A stretch of DNA of 64,000 nucleotides from Chamaecrista fasciculata (lineage: Eukaryota; Streptophyta; Magnoliopsida; Fabales; Fabaceae): NCBI GenBank assembly GCA_003254925.1, contig QANZ01006359.1, positions 5,696-69,695 on the forward strand, given 5' to 3'. Within the stretch, counting starts at the first letter, position 1. Every line of letters begins with the position of its first letter. Both the position numbers and the translations under genes were made by a program. Positions 61,491 through 64,000 of the stretch are shown in pieces. The notes beneath the pieces were generated by a model that did no database searches, had not been told where the DNA came from, and saw only the letters and a list, made by a program, of their open reading frames with translations.

Positions 61491-61699
61491 AAAAGCCTTC
61501 ATATTGGGGTCATAAGCAAACGAGGTCAAATTGGGTCCAATCCCGACAGGAAGTCTCTCGTTTCAAGGTCAAACAAGTGAAGTTGGTCATATCTCTCTCG
61601 TTTTAAGTCCGAATGCAACAATTTCGAAGCTACGAATTACTCTTAACGAGTCATTTTTTTTAATTAGTTGGAATCGTGATCGCGCCTGTCATAAAGCGC

Positions 61700-63070
61700 A
61701 CCAAAAAGTCTAGCCAAATATGCAGTATAATGTTACTCGTCGGGTCGAATCTCACAAGGACTCTCGTCTATGGATCGGAGTACGAGCGATTCTAGGTACA
61801 AAAGAATATTGATTTGGCTACAAAACTATACACTAATGACTAAACTATGAAAATGCCGGTAAAAGTATATTTGTTCAAGAACTAAAGAAAAACTATGAAT
61901 AAAGGACAAAGCTTAATATGAGATAAAACTATAAAAGGGGATAAAAAATAGAGAAATACCTGGAGTTATCAGATGACTAAGCTATCATTGCACCACAAAT
62001 AATATAGGGAATTCATAGAAAACTCATAAAAAAGATTAGTTAACCCAATCAATTAGCTCTTAAACAAGTAACTAATCCACATATCAATTCAGTAATAGTT
62101 TCTAGAGCTAATTCAATTGACAATCAAACAATCATCAACAAGGATTATCACACAATCATCACAAAACACGATAGAGCTTAGCAACGTAGAGTATCAGATT
62201 AATGAGTCAAAATGTGATACAATGTAATTCAAGCTCAAGAAACTAAACCCAAATCTCAATCTACATTAGAAAATCCATATCAAGTTAAACAACTAAACAA
62301 GAATCCTAGGTGGAAAGAAGAGAAAGTAGAAAAACTCCCTAAACAACGAAACCTGGTGCTCTAGCTTCATCATCCGCACTCCAAGCAAGGTTCCTAGCTG
62401 ACCATTGGTGGAGAGACGCCGGAGTTGCACTCCCAAACCTCAGTTTTGGCCATGGATGGTGGAGGAGAAAGGCGGGAGACAAAGTGAGGAGAAGAGGGAC
62501 GAGTTAGGGTAAAAGTGAGGTGAGAATAATATGAGAATGAGGGTTTTAGGTGGATATGGGCCAAGAGGTGACATGGGTCGGTTTAGGGACTTAATTTTGG
62601 GTCCCTAGGGTTTGATTTTGGGTTAAATGAGTGATAAAACGGGTTGGGCTCGCGAAAATACGAAGACAGCTTGAAAACGCGATTTTGGTCGTTGGTTCGC
62701 CGCTTCTATGCATGCTGGCAAGACAACAAAGGACGCTATAAAAGTGGTGTTTTGTCACTGTTTCTCTTCCGACTTGATTCTGCTTCGATCCTGTCCTTCA
62801 TCCACTTCAATCATAGTGTCTATGACTCCTCAAAACCTGCAATAGCATCATGGAAAACTTTTAATATCTCAAGAAATAGTTAATCATTCAAAAATATTTT
62901 TGAGAATTACACTAAAAACCAATAAAATGACACAAAAGCAATTGTGATCTAGATGCAATAATTATCAACTCTAAAGGTCTAAAACACCTAAGATAGGTTA
63001 TAAAACATTACAAAACACATCCAAAGACCTCTAGATAGCATGATATAATCCGACTTGATCATCATCAACA
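61700..63070 (-). mobile_element. LTR-like remnant (copy 2)
   Basis: It starts with tagccaaatatgcagtataa and cgtcgggtcgaatctcacaa, again the inverse of the LTR-end signature, and ends near gacttgatcatcatcaac (a TGTTGATG... start when read on the minus strand). Length and landmark order parallel copy 1, but sequences are widely diverged. Short frames inside (for example 62644-62883) have no support. Confidence 0.5.
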
Positions 63071-63505
63071 AATGAGATTAAATCAAAATCGAAGGTGGGT
63101 TTAGAATTAATTTTTCTAATTTTTTTTTTACTTTTTGGTCCCAACACCACTTTTCAAGCTCAATTTGATCTCATCTGTTGACAGTCCTAACTCGGTAGAA
63201 AAATGACTTGATAGGAGTAACATGTAGCTCTGAATTCGTTGCATTCAGAATTGAAATAAGAGAAGTATGACCAACTTTGCTTATTTGATCATGAAATGAG
63301 CGGCCCACTTTCGGGATTCAATTTGACCTCGTTTTCTGACGGTTTCAACTTGATAGAGAAAAGCAACATGTAAGTCTGAACTCATCATATTCAAACTTGA
63401 AACGAAAGAAATAAAACTACATTCAATAGTTTAGGACCAAAATAAAATATTTTATCAACATTTAGGACAAGTAATATGAATCTCTTTTGAAACATAAATT
63501 ACCAA

Positions 63506-63887
63506 AAGGCAAAAGCACTCATTTCATCCCCAAACTTTACACATGCTATCAATTTCTTCCCAATCTTTTTTTGCTGTCAATTTTATCCCCAATCTTTCAC
63601 ATTTTGGTCAATTTTATCTTTTGCTTACTTTAGCAAAATATTAACGACAAGATTTATGTGGCTAACGATATATAATGTAAAATTGATAGAAAAAGAAACT
63701 CAAATTCTAACTTAAATTGAAAAACAAGATGCAGGTTATCGTTAATTTATTAAAAGAAGTTAGTCAAGGGATAAAATTGACGAAAATATAAAAGATTAGG
63801 GACGAAATTTACAACAAAAAAATATTGAAGACGAAATTGAAAGTTGATATAAAGTTTAGGGACAAAATTAGTACTTCTGCCTTACAA
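63506..63887. mobile_element. Foldback MITE, ~380 bp
   Basis: Ends aaggcaaaagcactcatttc and aattagtacttctgcctt are inverted. Inner 'atccccaaactttacaca', 'ttttgctgtcaatttta' and 'aatctttcacattttggtc' are mirrored by 'aaagtttagggacaaaatt', 'aaatttacaacaaaaaa' and 'tataaaagattagggac'. Non-coding. Confidence 0.8.
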
Positions 63888-64000
63888 AACATGATGACAT
63901 GTATTTAGGATCAAAATGACATTTTTACCTAATTTTTATTCTACTGAAATATGCTTTGGATGCATTTTAATCTTAAGATTGATAAAACAAATCTGAAAGC
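63888..64000. other. Window end, non-coding
   Basis: AT-rich sequence with nothing recognised. Confidence 0.4.

Larger units (their letters stand above)
60005..63505. mobile_element. Composite inverted-repeat element interrupted by LTR-like insertions
   Basis: The outer arm 60005-60125 (aaaagattcatattggttc, aaaatattttattttggtcc) is inverted at 63421-63505. The inner arm 61500-61665 (aacgaggtcaaattgggtcc, aagttggtcatatctctctc) is inverted at 63110-63345. Left arm pieces are separated by 1.4 kb of LTR-like DNA and a second LTR-like block fills the loop, so an originally compact foldback element was split by later insertions. Confidence 0.6.

Overview
This window is nuclear DNA from a flowering plant, almost certainly a eudicot. 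The genes have many short exons with GT-AG introns, the intergenic DNA is AT-rich, and the products are plant-type: a cytosolic homomeric acetyl-CoA carboxylase, a GPI-anchored lipid-transfer protein and a GH3 beta-xylosidase. The abundance of foldback elements reading like 'ggtcccctaactttcgcaaaggtctcaatttgg' fragments fits a legume, but that is only a tentative placement. The assembly contains several single or short N runs, two of them beside tandemly duplicated sequence.

Layout. 1-6.9 kb: a retroelement-end remnant, a two-exon LTPG gene (599-2105, +) whose second exon is a tandem Pro-rich repeat, then AT-rich intergenic DNA. 6.9-20 kb: complete ACC1 (+, 31 coding exons, 2259 aa by my splice reconstruction) with a leader intron. 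20.4-23.1 kb: a 2.6 kb long-inverted-repeat element with another element nested in its left arm. 23.4-26.95 kb: a tRNA-modification GTPase MnmE gene (-), with the exons for most of its N-terminal domain lost in a 26-N gap. 27-32 kb: a stray COP9 signalosome subunit 7 exon, a ~57-bp minisatellite with internal dyads, a 122-bp hairpin-forming duplication and a MITE. 32.2-35.6 kb: cofactor-dependent phosphoglycerate mutase (+, 7 coding exons, 343 aa). 36-37.2 kb: a decayed Ty3/gypsy gag fragment and a perfect 24-bp hairpin. 38.3-42.7 kb: BXL7-type beta-xylosidase (-, 5 exons, 779 aa) with a MITE in intron 3.

45.8-53.9 kb is the most unusual part. A Copia LTR/PBS fragment is followed by about 7 kb holding short, splice-bounded exon pieces of several unrelated genes (receptor-like kinase, ClpS adaptor, RNA polymerase III subunit RPC8, HAD hydrolase and unidentified ones), all on the minus strand. 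A pyrimidine-rich promoter/leader-like stretch with a G-box lies upstream of them on that strand. This is the signature of a gene-capturing transposon such as a Helitron, although I could not define termini.

54-64 kb is almost all mobile DNA: tRNA-derived SINE-like copies, a Pack-MULE with exact 9-bp target duplication carrying a membrane steroid-binding protein fragment, several MITEs, and two Ty3-like LTR remnants set in an inverted-repeat element.

The intact genes are ordinary housekeeping and cell-wall genes: malonyl-CoA supply, tRNA wobble modification, glycolysis and xylan/arabinan trimming. From memory, MnmE, PGM and BXL7 lie close together in the same order on Arabidopsis chromosome 1 (At1g78010, At1g78050, At1g78060), which suggests conserved microsynteny rather than a functional cluster.
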